This document shows, piece by piece, positions 7,593 through 16,512 of a stretch of DNA of 64,000 nt; the stretch's first letter is position 1, and each line of letters starts with the position of its first letter. The DNA is from Agromyces salentinus (lineage in GTDB: Bacteria; Actinomycetota; Actinomycetes; Actinomycetales; Microbacteriaceae). The position numbers were made by a program, and so were the translations under genes. Under the pieces are notes generated by a model that had not been told where the DNA came from, made no database searches, and was given only the letters and a program-made list of their open reading frames with translations. The DNA lies in assembly GCF_009749395.1 (NCBI RefSeq), contig NZ_WBIR01000006.1:247978-311977 (forward strand), written 5' to 3'.

Positions 7593-8854
7593 CCGTGATC
7601 CGACGCGGGCGGGGCGCGCTGGTGCTCGCACTGGGCTCGGCGTCCCTCGCCGGCGGCCTGTTCCTACCGCTGTCGCTCGTCTACTTCACCGTGCTCACCG
7701 ACATCGACCTCGCGCCCCTCGGCGGCCTCGTGGCGCTCGCCGGGCTCGTCACCCTGCCGCTCCCGGTGCTCGCCGGATGGCTGGTCGATCGGATCGGGCC
7801 CCGCCCCGTGGTGGTCGCCGCTATGCTCCTGCAGGCGCTCGGGTACCTGCTCTGCGTGTTCGTGCGGGAGCCGGTCGGCGTGTTCGCGGCGAGCGCCGCT
7901 CTGGCCTGCGGCAGCCGGCTGTTCTGGTCCTCGGTCTTCGCGCTGGTCGTCGAGGCCGCTGCAGCAGAGGGGGACCCCGGGCCCGAGGAGTGGTTCGCGC
8001 GCGTCAACGTCATCCGCACGGTGGGCATCATCGCCGGCGGACTCATCGCAGGCCTCGTGATCTCCACCGACCGGCCCGGCCTGCTCGTCGGGCTGGCGAC
8101 GGCAGCGGCCGTGGCCTGCGCGGCCGCGGGACTGATCCTGCGGGTCGGGCACGCGCGGTCCGCCGGGCGGCCAGCCGGCTGGATACCCGTCGCCTCCACG
8201 GGATCCCGACCCGGGTACCGGGCGGTCCTCTCCGACGCGCGGTTCCTCGGGTTCCTCGCCCTCAACTCCGTCTTCGCGCTCTCCACCCTGTTCGCCGGGC
8301 TGAGCTTCCCGACCCTGGTGCGCTCGGGACTCGGCGCCCCGGGCTGGCTCACCTCGTCGCTCCTCGTGGGCAATGCCGTCCTCGTCGCGGCGCTCGGAGC
8401 GTGGGGAGGTCGTCTCGCGACGAGGAACGAGCCGTTCTCGGTGCTGCGTGCCGCCGCCGCGCTGTGGGCGGCGGCCTACCTTGCGGTCGCCCTCGGCGCC
8501 GCGGGCGGGCTCGTGCTCGCGATCCTCGCGCTCGTCACGGCCGTCGTGCTGCTCAGCGGCGCGGAGATCCTGCACGCGCCGGCGTCGACGGCCCTCGTGT
8601 CGGCGATGGCGGATCCACGCGTGCGCGGACGCTACCTCGCCGTCTTCCAGTACTCGTTCGTCGCAGCCGAGCTCATCGCGCCGGTCCTCTTCGCCGCCCT
8701 GTTCGTCGTCAGCGAGCCGTTGCCGTTCCTCATCGTCGCCGGCGCGAACGTCGTCGCGCTGGCGGGACTGCTCGCCCTCCGGGCGGGGCGCGGTCACGGC
8801 AACCGTCCATCGACGTCGAAACGGGAGGAGACCGGCCGCCCGCTCCTCCGGTGA
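7589..8854 (+). CDS. MFS transporter
   Basis: A 421-residue integral membrane protein with about 12 hydrophobic helices. The loop GWLVDRIGPRP (about residues 62-72) is the major-facilitator motif A between helices 2 and 3. ATG 7589 overlaps the SRPBCC stop as ATGA; the longer in-frame extension from 7151 is antisense-like shadow within that gene. As the only transporter in the cluster it may export the cluster product or import its substrate. No substrate-specific motif was recognised. Confidence 0.88.
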   Translation: MTVIRRGRGALVLALGSASLAGGLFLPLSLVYFTVLTDIDLAPLGGLVALAGLVTLPLPVLAGWLVDRIGPRPVVVAAMLLQALGYLLCVFVREPVGVFAASAALACGSRLFWSSVFALVVEAAAAEGDPGPEEWFARVNVIRTVGIIAGGLIAGLVISTDRPGLLVGLATAAAVACAAAGLILRVGHARSAGRPAGWIPVASTGSRPGYRAVLSDARFLGFLALNSVFALSTLFAGLSFPTLVRSGLGAPGWLTSSLLVGNAVLVAALGAWGGRLATRNEPFSVLRAAAALWAAAYLAVALGAAGGLVLAILALVTAVVLLSGAEILHAPASTALVSAMADPRVRGRYLAVFQYSFVAAELIAPVLFAALFVVSEPLPFLIVAGANVVALAGLLALRAGRGHGNRPSTSKREETGRPLLR

Positions 8855-8951
8855 GCCCGACGCGGACGCGAAACCGGATGCCGCCTATCGACCGTTGACC
8901 GGAGGCGCCGGTGCAGGATCGACTGAGAGCCGACGAGCGAGGAGGAGTGAC

Positions 8952-9854
8952 GTGCAGCGGAACGGCGCAGAGCCGGCCCCGGGCCGGATGGACGCGGACG
9001 CCCCGATCGCGGCGATCGTGGAGTTCGTCCGACAACGCTCCTCGGGCGGCCCCCTGCCGAGCGACGCTCGCGTCTGCGTGCACTTCCATCCCGATGCGCC
9101 GTACCTCCACGGCGACGTCCTCGATGCCCTGCTCGCCTCGGGCACCTATCGCTCGCAGTACGAGACCGGCACCAGCAACGGCGGTCTCATGACCGAGGCG
9201 GGCAGGTCACGCCCGGTCTGGGAGCGGCGCATGTTCGGCGACGCGATCACCGGCGTCGACGCGGAGCGGCGCCCCAAGTACGGTGCGCTCTCGCTGCGGG
9301 ACGACCCGTACGGCGCCGCCCCGAGGTTCGGCGCCTGCTTCCTCAGGCTCGAGCGGGCGACCCTCGCCCGCACCACGTTCGCCGTCGTCGACAGCGTCTT
9401 CGAACCCGACCGGTTCGGCACGGCCGACCGCTTCGAGGCGATCGGGCGGGCGCCCTCGCGGCCGACCGCGGACCCGCTCGACCACTACGTCGAGGCGCAT
9501 GTGCACGGCGTCCTCCGGGTGGCCGATGCCGAGGCGCTCGTGCTGGATCCCAGTTATCGCGCGACGGACGTGGAGCAGCGCGCGGCGGCGCTCGGCGTGC
9601 CGATCGAGTGGCATCCGGGGTACGAGCTCCGGCCCGACCGGCTCGCCCTACTCCCGGCGGAGGCGGTGGACTACCGCGGCCCTCGAGCGCTCGAGCTCGC
9701 CCGCGAGATCGCCGCCACCGGGCGACTCACCCCCGCGACCCTGGGGCCGGTCCGACGGGACGCTCGCCTCGACGCCCAGGAGGTGAAGCGGGTCTGGCAT
9801 CTCCTGGCCAGGTACGGCCGACGGAGCGGCGGCGGCACGGCAGCCCCGTCGTGA
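8952..9854 (+). CDS. DUF3626-like protein
   Basis: A 300-residue cytosolic protein with the HFHPD motif (residues 44-48) that I associate with DUF3626, a family without assigned function. It also has other conserved-looking His/Asp/Glu residues (YVEAHVHG and IEWHPGYEL) that could form a metal or nucleotide site. GTG 8952 has a good ribosome-binding site (GGAGGAG at 8941-8947). It lies 97 bp after the transporter gene and is the last gene before a convergent ABC operon only 9 bp away. It is either the fifth gene of the peptide/arginase-like cluster or an independent unit. The family call is from memory. Confidence 0.7.
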   Translation: MQRNGAEPAPGRMDADAPIAAIVEFVRQRSSGGPLPSDARVCVHFHPDAPYLHGDVLDALLASGTYRSQYETGTSNGGLMTEAGRSRPVWERRMFGDAITGVDAERRPKYGALSLRDDPYGAAPRFGACFLRLERATLARTTFAVVDSVFEPDRFGTADRFEAIGRAPSRPTADPLDHYVEAHVHGVLRVADAEALVLDPSYRATDVEQRAAALGVPIEWHPGYELRPDRLALLPAEAVDYRGPRALELAREIAATGRLTPATLGPVRRDARLDAQEVKRVWHLLARYGRRSGGGTAAPS

Positions 9855-9863
9855 CCCGACGGC

Positions 9864-10664
9864 TCAGCGCTTCTGGTCGGCCGGCCCCGAGAGGCGCTGC
9901 GCGATGTAGATCGGGATGATCGACACGAGCACGAGCACCACGGCGATCACGGAGACGATCGGCGCCTGGTTCGGCCGGAACATGTTGTTCAGGATGAAGA
10001 TCGGCAGCGTCGTCACCCCCGATCCGGCCGTGAACGTGGTCACGATGATCTCGTCGAACGAGAGCGCGAACGCGAGCAGGCCGCCGGCGAGCAGCGCCGA
10101 GCGCAGCTGCGGGAAGGTCACGAGCCTGAAGGTCGTCCAGACGCCCGCGCCGAGGTCGGCCGAGGCCTCCTCGAGGTTCGTGCCCTGCCGCCGCAGGCGT
10201 GCGATGACGTTGTTGAAGACCGTCACGATGCAGAAGGTCGCGTGCGCGATGACGACGGTCCAGATCGAGAGCGGCACGCCCATGATCGTGCGGAAGAAGT
10301 TGTTCAGCGCGATGCCGGTGATGATGCCGGGCAGCGCGATCGGCAGGATCACGAGCAGGCTGATCGCCTCGCGACCGAAGAAGTCGAAGCGCTGGAGGGC
10401 GAACGAGATGAGCGTGCCGAGCACGAGCGCGATGGCGGTGGAGATCACGGCGACCTGCACGCTCGTGAGCACCGCGTCGAGCGCACCCGCGCTCTGGAAC
10501 GCCTTGCCCCACCACTCGAGCGTGAACCCGGGCGGCGGCCACGTGAGCGCCGTCGACGTCGAGAACGAGTTCACGAGGACGACGAGCAGCGGCACGTAGA
10601 CCACCCCGAGGATGATCGCGGTGATGACGCCGAGCGTCACGCGTGCGGGGCGGGAGAGTCGCAT
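9864..10664 (-). CDS. ABC importer permease, PotC-like
   Basis: A 266-residue inner-membrane permease with six hydrophobic segments. The cytoplasmic EAA-type loop NLEEASADLGAGVWTTFRLVTFPQL (starting near residue 165) docks to the ATPase. The sequence matches the second permease of polyamine/Fe-type importers (PotC). It is the last gene of a four-gene operon reading leftward: ATPase, binding protein, permease 1, permease 2. The 9-bp gap to permease 1 supports cotranscription. Substrate is most likely a polyamine or related cation, by family only. Confidence 0.9.
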   Translation of the reverse strand: MRLSRPARVTLGVITAIILGVVYVPLLVVLVNSFSTSTALTWPPPGFTLEWWGKAFQSAGALDAVLTSVQVAVISTAIALVLGTLISFALQRFDFFGREAISLLVILPIALPGIITGIALNNFFRTIMGVPLSIWTVVIAHATFCIVTVFNNVIARLRRQGTNLEEASADLGAGVWTTFRLVTFPQLRSALLAGGLLAFALSFDEIIVTTFTAGSGVTTLPIFILNNMFRPNQAPIVSVIAVVLVLVSIIPIYIAQRLSGPADQKR

Positions 10665-10673
10665 CCGTCTGCC

Positions 10674-11576
10674 TCAGAGGTTGTCGAGCGCGCCGGTGCG
10701 GCGCACGAGGAACAGGTAGCCGAAGATGATCACGATCGGGATGAGCGCGATCGCCGAGGCGAGCGGGAGGTTGTTCGCGGCGCCCACGTTCGTGTAGACG
10801 AGGTTGCCGAGCATCTGGTTCGTGCCGCCGACGATGTTGACCGTGATGTAGTCGCCGAGGGAGAGCGCGAAGCTGAAGATCGTGCCGGCGATGATCGCGG
10901 GCAGGATGAGCGGGAAGACCACGAGCCGGAGCGTGGGCCAGGTCTTGCCGCCGAGGTCTCCGGATGCCTCGAGCAGCGAGTCGGGCACGCGCTCGAGCCC
11001 GGCGTAGATCGGCAGGATCACGTAGGGGAGCCAGAGGTAGGACAGCGTGATGATCGTCGCGGGCAGCCCGTAACCGGGGGTGTGCCCGCCGAAGGGCGCG
11101 AGGAGCCACTCGAGGATGCCGTCCTGCGAGAGCACCGATCGCCAGGCGTACGCCTTCACGAGGTACGACGCCCAGAGCGGGGTGAGCACGAGGATCACGA
11201 GCACGCGCTGCATCCGCGGCGATGCGACCTTCGCCATGTAGAACGCGATCGGCAGTGCCAGCACCACGTCGATGAGGGTCACGGCGAGCGCGACGCCGAG
11301 CGTGCGGAGGGTCACCGTCTGGTACAGCGAGCCGGTGACGACCTCGATGATGTTGTCGAGCGTGAACTCGGTCGTGATGACGCCCGTGAAGCTGTCGACC
11401 GACCAGAACGCCGTGACGAGCAGCAGCGCGAGCGCGACGATGTAGACCACGACGAGCCAGAACAGCGGCGCCGCGAGCAGCAGCGCCAGCCGCGTGCGCG
11501 GGTGCGTGGTGAGGAAGGCGGAGCCCGCCCGCATCGCAGTGCGACGCGGGCGGGACTCCACGAGGGCCTGGCTCAT
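10674..11576 (-). CDS. ABC importer permease, PotB-like
   Basis: A 300-residue permease with six transmembrane segments after a short basic N-terminus. The EAA loop LLEASGDLGGKTWPTLRLVVFPL identifies it as the first permease of a spermidine/putrescine-type importer. ATG 11576 shares its A with the stop of the binding-protein gene (TGATG), so the two are coupled. Together with the PotC-like protein it forms the channel. The longer in-frame extension to 11882 lies inside the upstream gene and is rejected. Confidence 0.9.
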   Translation of the reverse strand: MSQALVESRPRRTAMRAGSAFLTTHPRTRLALLLAAPLFWLVVVYIVALALLLVTAFWSVDSFTGVITTEFTLDNIIEVVTGSLYQTVTLRTLGVALAVTLIDVVLALPIAFYMAKVASPRMQRVLVILVLTPLWASYLVKAYAWRSVLSQDGILEWLLAPFGGHTPGYGLPATIITLSYLWLPYVILPIYAGLERVPDSLLEASGDLGGKTWPTLRLVVFPLILPAIIAGTIFSFALSLGDYITVNIVGGTNQMLGNLVYTNVGAANNLPLASAIALIPIVIIFGYLFLVRRTGALDNL

Positions 11577-12763
11577 CAGCCCTTGATCTCCTGCCACGCG
11601 GAGGTCCATGCGGCGTAGTCGGTGCACGTGACATCCGTGCGGCCGTCGAGGCACTCCTCGATGGGGGTCGACCAGTACCAGATCTGCGACGCGTAGTCCT
11701 CGTCGCCGGCGTGGTACGCCTCGCAGTCCTCGCGGTACTCGCACGCGGCATCCGAGGACGGCGCCTCGCCGAAGTACGACGTCGCGGCGGCGTTCGCCTC
11801 GGGGCTGGCGATGTAGTCGAGCCACGCGTACGCGCAGTTCGGGTTCTTCGCCTTCGACGAGATCATCCACGTGTCCGACCATCCGGTCGTGCCCTCCTCG
11901 GGCAGCACGACGGCGGTCTTCGCGGCCTCGCCCTCGAGCACGTTCTGGATGACCTGCCAGCTGGTGCCGACGACGGTGTCACCGGTCGTGAACGCCTGCA
12001 CCTCCTTCAGGTAGTCGGACCAGTACTCGCCGATGCTCTCGCGCTGCGTCTTCAGCAGGTCGACCGCGGCCGCGAGCTGCTCCTCGTCGAGGGAGTACGG
12101 GTTCTCGATGCCGAGGTCGGGCTCGTGGGCCATCAGGTACACCGCGGCATCCGCGATGTAGATGGGCGAGTCGTACGCGGTCACCTTGCCGGCGTGCTCG
12201 GAGGCCTTGTCGAACACGACGTCCCACGAGGTGGGCGCCGTCGGGAACTCGTCCGTGTTGTACATGAGCAGGTTGGCGCCGTAGCCGTGCGGCACGCCGT
12301 AGGGAACCCCGTCGACGGAGTTCCACGCCTGGTCCTTGAGGAAGGGGTAGATGCCCTCGTAGTTCGGGATCAGGTCGGTGTTGACCGGGGCCACGTCACC
12401 CGCGGCGACGAGCCTGAGCGACGCGTCGCCCGAGGCGGACACGACGTCGTAGTCGCCCGTCTTCATGAGGTTCAGCGCCTCGTCGGAGGTGCCGAAGGTC
12501 TTGGTCGTGACCTTGCAACCGGTCTCCTCGACGAAGGGCGTGACCCAGTCGACGCTCGGGTCGTTCGTGCCGTCCTCGACGTAGCCCGGCCAGGCCAGGA
12601 GCGAGACCTGGCCCTCCATCTCGCCGAGCTCGGCCATGGGCTCGTCCGAGGCGCCGGAGGCGCCCGAACCGCTGGAGGTGCCGCAGGCCGTGAGCAATGC
12701 GACCGAGGCGATCGCGAGCCCGACGACCGCGCCGCGGCGTGCCGTGTGCGGAGTGCGCTTCAT
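11576..12763 (-). CDS. Extracellular solute-binding lipoprotein of Pot-like importer
   Basis: A 395-residue lipoprotein: basic N-terminus, hydrophobic stretch, lipobox LTAC (Cys28), then a Gly/Ser-rich linker and a periplasmic-binding fold of the PotD/spermidine type (LLAWPGY..., KTFGTSDEALNLMKTGDYDVVSASGD). Anchored outside the membrane, it would deliver ligand to the two downstream permeases. The C-terminal 80 residues contain several cysteines (CAYAW, CEYREDCEAY, CLDG, CTDY), which may form disulfides. AAGGAGAG precedes the ATG at 12763. A 115-bp gap separates it from the upstream ATPase gene. Confidence 0.9.
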   Translation of the reverse strand: MKRTPHTARRGAVVGLAIASVALLTACGTSSGSGASGASDEPMAELGEMEGQVSLLAWPGYVEDGTNDPSVDWVTPFVEETGCKVTTKTFGTSDEALNLMKTGDYDVVSASGDASLRLVAAGDVAPVNTDLIPNYEGIYPFLKDQAWNSVDGVPYGVPHGYGANLLMYNTDEFPTAPTSWDVVFDKASEHAGKVTAYDSPIYIADAAVYLMAHEPDLGIENPYSLDEEQLAAAVDLLKTQRESIGEYWSDYLKEVQAFTTGDTVVGTSWQVIQNVLEGEAAKTAVVLPEEGTTGWSDTWMISSKAKNPNCAYAWLDYIASPEANAAATSYFGEAPSSDAACEYREDCEAYHAGDEDYASQIWYWSTPIEECLDGRTDVTCTDYAAWTSAWQEIKG

Positions 12764-12878
12764 GGTTCTCTCCTTGTTCTGTGTGACTGCGGTGGGACTG
12801 GTGCGGGTCGGGTGCAGGTCTTGGGGCGAGGTGCCGGGTGGTTGCGGCGATTCCGGCGGGTGCGGGCCGGCTCCCGGC

Positions 12879-13955
12879 TCAGGCGACGGATGCCGCGGCA
12901 TCCGCCTCCTCGCCGGCGACGGCGGGCGGCGCAGGCGCGAGCGCGACCACGTCGGCCTCGTGCCAGCTGACGAACACCCGGTCGCCGCGATCGCCGGCGC
13001 GCAGCCGCCGCCGGTCGTTCTGGGCCAGCGCGGTGACGCGCAGGCCGGCGTCGAGGTCGACGACGATGCGGATGCCGCTGCCGAGGTAGATGACCTCGAC
13101 GACGGTGCCCGGGGCGCTCGCCACGCCGTCTCCGACTTCGCGCTCGGCGGAGACCGCGAGCTTCTCGGGGCGCACGGAGTGCTCACCGCCGCGGCCCAGG
13201 AGGGCCTGCGACCTGGCATCGTCGAAGAGGTTGGAGGTGCCGACGAAGCCGGCCACGAAGCGGGAGCCGGGCTGCTCGTAGAGGTCGGCCGGCGTGCCGA
13301 GCTGCTGGATGCGGCCGTCGTTGAACACCGCGATGCGGTCGGAGAGCGTGAGGGCCTCCTCCTGGTCGTGCGTGACGAAGATGAAGGTGATGCCGAGGTC
13401 GCGCTGGATCTGCTTGAGTTCGACCTGCATCTGCTCGCGGAGCTTCAGGTCGAGGGCGCCGAGGGGCTCGTCGAGCAGCAGCACCTTGGGCTGCACGACG
13501 GTCGCGCGCGCGAGGGCGACGCGCTGGCGCTGTCCGCCGGAGAGCTGCGATGGCTTGCGATCGCCCATCTGCTCGAGGCGCACGGAGGCGAGCGCCGCGC
13601 GGGCGCGCTGGGTGCGCTCGCGCCGGCCGATGCCGCGGACGCGCAGGCCGTAGGCGACGTTCTCGAGCACGCTCATGTGCGGGAAGAGCGCGTAGTCCTG
13701 GAACACGGTGTTGACGTCGCGGTCGAAGGGCGCCCGCCTGGTCACGTCCTCGCCGAAGAGCTCGATGGTGCCGGCGGTCGGCTGCTCGAACCCGGCGATG
13801 AGGCGCAGCACGGTCGTCTTGCCGGAGCCGGACGGGCCGAGCATCGAGAAGAACTCCCCGGCCGCGATCTCGAGGTCGACGTGGTCGACGGCGGTGACGG
13901 CGCCGAACTCCTTCGTGAGTCCGGTCAGCCGGATCGCGGGCTGGCTGTCGGTCAT
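12879..13955 (-). CDS. ABC importer ATPase, PotA-like
   Basis: A 358-residue ATP-binding subunit. Walker [10 protein letters not shown] (40-48), signature [14 protein letters not shown] (138-151), Walker [13 protein letters not shown] and the H-loop [10 protein letters not shown] are intact. The C-terminal TOBE-type domain (about 250-340) is typical of PotA/CysA ATPases and often has a regulatory role. It is the first gene of the importer operon, and its promoter region holds a 16-bp perfect palindrome shared with the divergent FadR-type regulator. Its last codons fall in a perfect 18-bp palindrome made of the GGATGCC motif (12887-12904). Confidence 0.93.
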   Translation of the reverse strand: MTDSQPAIRLTGLTKEFGAVTAVDHVDLEIAAGEFFSMLGPSGSGKTTVLRLIAGFEQPTAGTIELFGEDVTRRAPFDRDVNTVFQDYALFPHMSVLENVAYGLRVRGIGRRERTQRARAALASVRLEQMGDRKPSQLSGGQRQRVALARATVVQPKVLLLDEPLGALDLKLREQMQVELKQIQRDLGITFIFVTHDQEEALTLSDRIAVFNDGRIQQLGTPADLYEQPGSRFVAGFVGTSNLFDDARSQALLGRGGEHSVRPEKLAVSAEREVGDGVASAPGTVVEVIYLGSGIRIVVDLDAGLRVTALAQNDRRRLRAGDRGDRVFVSWHEADVVALAPAPPAVAGEEADAAASVA

Positions 13956-13986
13956 GCTGGGCTCCTTCGCGAGGCGTGTTCTAAAT

Positions 13987-14002
13987 CATATGGATCCATA
14001 TG
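13987..14002. promoter_or_regulatory. 16-bp perfect palindrome, operator candidate
   Basis: CATATGGATCCATATG is a perfect 16-bp palindrome and strikingly AT-rich for this genome. It lies 32 bp upstream of the PotA-like start and 65 bp upstream of the FadR-type regulator start. FadR-subfamily dimers bind short AT-flanked palindromes, so it is probably the autoregulatory and importer operator. Confidence 0.7.
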
Positions 14003-14066
14003 TCTGCGTCCAGAGGCCCGTGTTACGGTCGTGTCACAGTTTCCGAACCCGATCCCGGGAGGGCGG

Positions 14067-14873
14067 ATGCCGCACGCAGCCGGCCGCACCGACGCGACCA
14101 GGGCCGTGGTCTTCGCGCCGCTCGAGGGCGCCGGCCGCGCCGAACTCGTCGAGCAGCGCATCACCGACGCCATCGTCGCGGGCGTGCTCCGCGACGGCGA
14201 GCGCCTGCCCAGCGAGTCCGACCTCGCCCGCAGCCTGGGCGTCGCCGTCGTGACCGCGCGCGAGGCGCTCGTCGCCCTGCGCGAGAACGGGCTCGTGCAC
14301 ACCCGGCGGGGTCGCGACGGCGGCAGCTTCGTGACCTTCGACCCGGATGCCACGACCCGGCTCGTCGAGTCCCGGCTGCGCTCGCTCAGCCGGGTCGAGC
14401 TGCGCGACCTCTCGCTGCACTACGCCGCGATCGCCGGCATGGCGGCGGAGGTGGCGGCCGACCGCGCGAGCGACGACGACCTCGCGAGCCTCGCCGACAT
14501 CGATGCGCGCGCCGACCTCGCGACGGCCGGCGGCGCCCGCCGCGCCGTGGGCCGATTCCACCTCGAAGTGGCCGCCATCAGCCAGTCTCCGCGGCTCGTC
14601 CACGAGGAGCTGCGACTGCAGGCCGAGGCCGGACCCTTGCTTTGGATGTGCCTGCGGGAGGAAGATGCTCGTGACCGCAGCCGCATCGTGCGGCTCGACG
14701 TGATCCAGGCGATCCGCGACGTGCAACCCGAACGTGCACGACGTGCGACCTCGGAGCACATCGCCGGCGCGGTGCAGTGGCTGATCGATGAGAAGTCCCG
14801 CATCGACCTCGGTGCGCACCCCGCCGGCGGCCCGGCATCCGTCGCGGACCCAGCGGAAGGACCCCCCGCGTGA
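14067..14873 (+). CDS. FadR-subfamily GntR transcriptional regulator
   Basis: A 268-residue regulator with an N-terminal winged helix (about 25-95; RLPSESDLARSLGVAVVTAREAL) and an all-helical C-terminal FCD-like ligand domain. ATG 14067 follows a GGGAGG site; a longer in-frame run upstream is antisense to the ABC operon. It is divergent from the PotABCD-like importer with the palindrome between them, and its stop overlaps the start of a Cache-domain gene (GTGA). The simplest reading is that it controls the importer in response to its substrate or a catabolite. The ligand is unknown. Confidence 0.88.
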   Translation: MPHAAGRTDATRAVVFAPLEGAGRAELVEQRITDAIVAGVLRDGERLPSESDLARSLGVAVVTAREALVALRENGLVHTRRGRDGGSFVTFDPDATTRLVESRLRSLSRVELRDLSLHYAAIAGMAAEVAADRASDDDLASLADIDARADLATAGGARRAVGRFHLEVAAISQSPRLVHEELRLQAEAGPLLWMCLREEDARDRSRIVRLDVIQAIRDVQPERARRATSEHIAGAVQWLIDEKSRIDLGAHPAGGPASVADPAEGPPA

Positions 14874-15691
14874 GCACCACCATCGATCTGGCGGCCGAGC
14901 ACATCGCGAAGCAGATCGCCTCGACCATCGAGCCCGTCCTGGCCATGGTCGACGGATGGCGCGGGGTGCTCGAGACCGAGCTCTCGGGCCCGTACGCCGG
15001 CGCCCTCACGGGCTCGCCCGAAGCCGACGCCGAGACGCTCGACCCCGTGATCAAGGCCCTCGTCGGCGGCGAGCTCGAGCGCGACGGCGCGCTCATCACG
15101 GGCGCCGGCTTCGTGGCGGCGCCCGGATACCTCCCCGATGCGCAGTGGCACCTGGCCTGGTGGCTGAGCAGCGCGAACACGTTCGGCTCGACCGGTTCGG
15201 CGGCGCTCCGCCGCCTCGACGCCGTGAGCGACCCCGATTCGGACCAGTTCCGCGACTACACGACGCTCGAATGGTGGCGCGTGCCCGCACGCACCGGCCG
15301 GCGCCACCTCACCGGCCCGTACGTCGACTACCTCTGCACCGACGACTACACGGTCACCATCACGACGCCCGTGGTGGCCGACGGCGCGATGATCGGCGTG
15401 GTCGGCGCCGATGCGTACGTCGCCCGCCTCGAGCGCGAGCTGCTGCCCGTGCTGCGCGAGTGGGGCGGCAACGGCACGCTCGTGAACGCGTCCGGCCGCA
15501 TCGTGGCCTCGACCGACTCGCGCCGCGCGACGGGTGCGCTCCTGCGGATCGACGGCCTCGCCGCCGCCCTCGCTCCCCTGCACGAGGAGCACTCCGCGCA
15601 GCCGGCCTGGCTCGACGGCGGCGAGCTCGTGGTTCCCTGCGGCGACACCACGCTCGCGCTCGTCGCGGAGGCGCCCGCGGCGGTCGAGTAG
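14870..15691 (+). CDS. Soluble Cache-domain protein
   Basis: A 273-residue protein with a PDC/Cache-type sensor fold. It shows the segments WLSSANTFGSTGS, YTTLEWWRVPARTGRRHLTGPYVDYLCTDDYTVTITTPVV and IGVVGADAYVARLE, which resemble the ligand pocket of dCache domains. Unlike receptor Cache domains it has neither signal peptide nor membrane segment, so it appears cytosolic. It is translationally coupled to the FadR-type regulator (GTGA overlap at 14870-14873) and divergent from the polyamine-like importer, suggesting it senses or sequesters the imported ligand. The stop codon sits in a tandemly repeated GGTCGAGTAG element. Confidence 0.78.
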   Translation: MSTTIDLAAEHIAKQIASTIEPVLAMVDGWRGVLETELSGPYAGALTGSPEADAETLDPVIKALVGGELERDGALITGAGFVAAPGYLPDAQWHLAWWLSSANTFGSTGSAALRRLDAVSDPDSDQFRDYTTLEWWRVPARTGRRHLTGPYVDYLCTDDYTVTITTPVVADGAMIGVVGADAYVARLERELLPVLREWGGNGTLVNASGRIVASTDSRRATGALLRIDGLAAALAPLHEEHSAQPAWLDGGELVVPCGDTTLALVAEAPAAVE

Positions 15692-15742
15692 GCGCACCGG
15701 CGACCGGCGGTCGAGTAGGCGCGCCAGCGCCGTATCGAGACC
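15678..15742. repeat. Stop-anchored tandem repeat plus dispersed palindromic repeat copy
   Basis: CGGCGGTCGAGTAGGCGC occurs at 15678-15695, where it supplies the TAG stop of the Cache gene, and identically at 15705-15722 (period 27). The second copy continues into TATCGAGACC at 15742, completing one copy of the dispersed family GGTCGAGTAG...TATCGAGACC also found at 17482, 17604, 18465 and 18501. Confidence 0.85.
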
Positions 15743-15775
15743 CCACAGTTCCCTCCGCCGACGCTCCCCGGCGGG

Positions 15776-16441
15776 TCAGCGCAGCGCGGCCCCCGGCACG
15801 AGGAGGAGTTCCGCGATCTCCGGATCGCCGCCGTACGCGATGAGCCGGCCCCGGTAGGCCGTGCGCGCGCGGCCGTAGTGCACGGCGCTCTCCTTCTCGC
15901 GGATGACCGCCATCAGGTTCATCCACTCGAACGTGCCCTGCAGTTCGAACGCGAGCTGGTCGGGGTCCTCGAGCCCGGGCAATTCGCCCTGGACCACGGC
16001 GAAGCGAGCGGATGCCGCGAGGTAGCCGAGCCAGCTCTCGAGCTGGTCGGCGAGCGCGTCGCGCACCGCGCCGGGCTTGGAATGGAAGTCGGCGGCACTG
16101 GCCGAGAAGAAGCACCCGCCGGGGAAGACCCGGTCCTCGGAGTACGCGACGACGCGGTCGAGCAGGGCCGCGAGGCGACGGATGCCCCGGGGCTGCACGC
16201 GCGCCGGCTCGACGACGGTCGCCGTGAAGCGCTCGGCGGCGGCGGCCACGGTCGCGAGCTGCAACTGCTCCTTGGAGCCGAAGAGCGTGGCGATGCCGCT
16301 CTTGCTCACGTCGGCCTCGGTCGCGAGTCGCCCGATCGAGAGCCCGTCCAAGCCCTCCATCGAGGCGAGGTCGGCGGCGTGGGCGAGCACGAGGCGGCGC
16401 GAGGCGTCTCCCCTCGCGCGACGGCCATCGGTCAAGCTCAT
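15776..16441 (-). CDS. TetR-family repressor
   Basis: A 221-residue TetR protein. The N-terminal HTH (about 30-65, LSIGRLATEADVSKSGIATLF) is followed by the hallmark GSKEQL and a helical ligand-binding domain, with FPGGCFFSASAADF typical of a subgroup often linked to hydrolase genes. It is divergent from an alpha/beta hydrolase gene, with two copies of a 12-bp palindrome in the 71-bp shared spacer. It probably represses the hydrolase and itself; the inducer is unknown. Confidence 0.9.
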   Translation of the reverse strand: MSLTDGRRARGDASRRLVLAHAADLASMEGLDGLSIGRLATEADVSKSGIATLFGSKEQLQLATVAAAAERFTATVVEPARVQPRGIRRLAALLDRVVAYSEDRVFPGGCFFSASAADFHSKPGAVRDALADQLESWLGYLAASARFAVVQGELPGLEDPDQLAFELQGTFEWMNLMAVIREKESAVHYGRARTAYRGRLIAYGGDPEIAELLLVPGAALR

Positions 16442-16456
16442 GCTTGCAGTTTACGC

Positions 16457-16492
16457 ACGAACGTTCGTACACTCTACGTACGAACGTTCGTA
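16457..16492. promoter_or_regulatory. Twin TetR operators
   Basis: ACGAACGTTCGT occurs at 16457-16468 and 16480-16491, the second extended to a 14-bp palindrome (16479-16492). The centres are 23 bp apart, about two helical turns, and both lie between the divergent TetR and hydrolase starts. The layout fits two dimers binding the same DNA face. Confidence 0.8.
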
Positions 16493-16512
16493 GAGTTTTC
16501 TGGAGGCACGGC

